Source: Verrucomicrobiales bacterium
GTDB lineage: Bacteria > Verrucomicrobiota > Verrucomicrobiia > Verrucomicrobiales > V1-33
Length of the DNA stretch: 6,119 nt
Direction of reading: 5' to 3'
NCBI GenBank assembly: GCA_023253575.1
Contig: JALRGB010000394.1
Span: forward strand, 1 to 6,119
The notes beneath the pieces are model-generated. The model saw only the letters and a program-made list of their open reading frames with translations. It searched no databases and was not told the DNA's origin. Each line of letters begins with the position of its first letter. Position 1 is the first letter of the stretch. Position numbers and translations under genes: made by a program. This document shows positions 5,948 to 6,119 of this stretch, in pieces.

Positions 5948-6119
5948 AGACGGTCAGCCAAATCAGTCAGATCAGCCCAGATTTCGGGCCCACCGGCTCA
6001 AAAGGCTCACCTGCCCCGCAGGTCGCCGCCACCGCCATCGCCCAGAGCGTCCAGTCCCGAAATCAGCTGGTCCGACCACCCTGAATCCCGGCCCACCGCA
6101 TGGACGCCCCCATCCATCC
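5948..6119. other. Right-end flank with no supported gene
   Basis: These 172 bases after the symporter stop contain no clear terminator. A hairpin ACCTGC-CCC-GCAGGT (6009-6023) has no T-run, and four TCAG tetramers lie at 5954-5975. On the minus strand one frame is open from the edge to a TGA at 6009-6007, with strongly GC-rich third positions ('WSDQLISGLDALGDGGGGDL'), so a convergent gene could end here. Another minus frame is equally open, so the signal may be GC bias only. Confidence 0.3.

Noticed and set aside
6007..6117. Minus-strand partial gene entering from the right edge
   Set aside because: The 36-codon frame has good third-position GC but no recognisable motif, and a second minus frame is equally open. 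Noted only in the flank description.

Overview
The window is a stretch of bacterial chromosome of roughly 55-60% GC. It carries a three-gene succinate dehydrogenase/fumarate reductase operon on the minus strand. Divergent to it, on the plus strand, are a small helical protein gene and a sodium:solute symporter gene. The Sdh proteins are the non-proteobacterial kind: a five-helix di-heme SdhC with no SdhD, an SdhA of about 640 residues with the 'SGPLATKW' N-terminus and 'TRSYK' C-terminus, and an SdhB with the 'CIGCGACVAACKNAS' iron-sulfur motif. This type is shared by Bacteroidota, Chlorobi and Verrucomicrobiota. Together with the GC content, the small plus-strand protein and a DUF5069-like remnant, it makes Verrucomicrobiota (perhaps Opitutales-like) my best guess for the host. 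That is inference from remembered family features, not a search result.

Layout. Bases 1-297 contain no intact gene. Read on the minus strand, in the same frame as sdhB, they encode what looks like a decayed DUF5069-family protein broken by an internal TAG and a TGA, running off the left edge. Bases 298-3741 are sdhB, sdhA and sdhC, transcribed right to left as sdhC-sdhA-sdhB with gaps of 28 and 20 bases, so one transcript is very likely. Upstream of sdhC lie a possible 20-codon leader ORF with a good ribosome binding site (3761-3823) and an AT-rich divergent promoter region (about 3840-3910). Bases 3972-4229 encode an 85-residue charged helical protein of unknown function, followed by a GC-rich inverted-repeat segment and a T-run. 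Bases 4325-5947 encode a complete SSS-family (SLC5-like) transporter. The last 172 bases hold no gene I can support.

Function. SdhABC couples succinate oxidation (TCA cycle) to quinone reduction at the membrane, or runs in reverse as fumarate reductase; the di-heme type B architecture is usually menaquinone-linked. The symporter would use the sodium gradient for solute uptake. It has no catabolic neighbour here that would reveal its substrate, and nothing ties it to the Sdh operon beyond position. I do not see a defence system, mobile element, CRISPR array or RNA gene. The most notable items are the in-frame pseudogene behind sdhB, the possible sdhC leader peptide, and the unassigned small protein.
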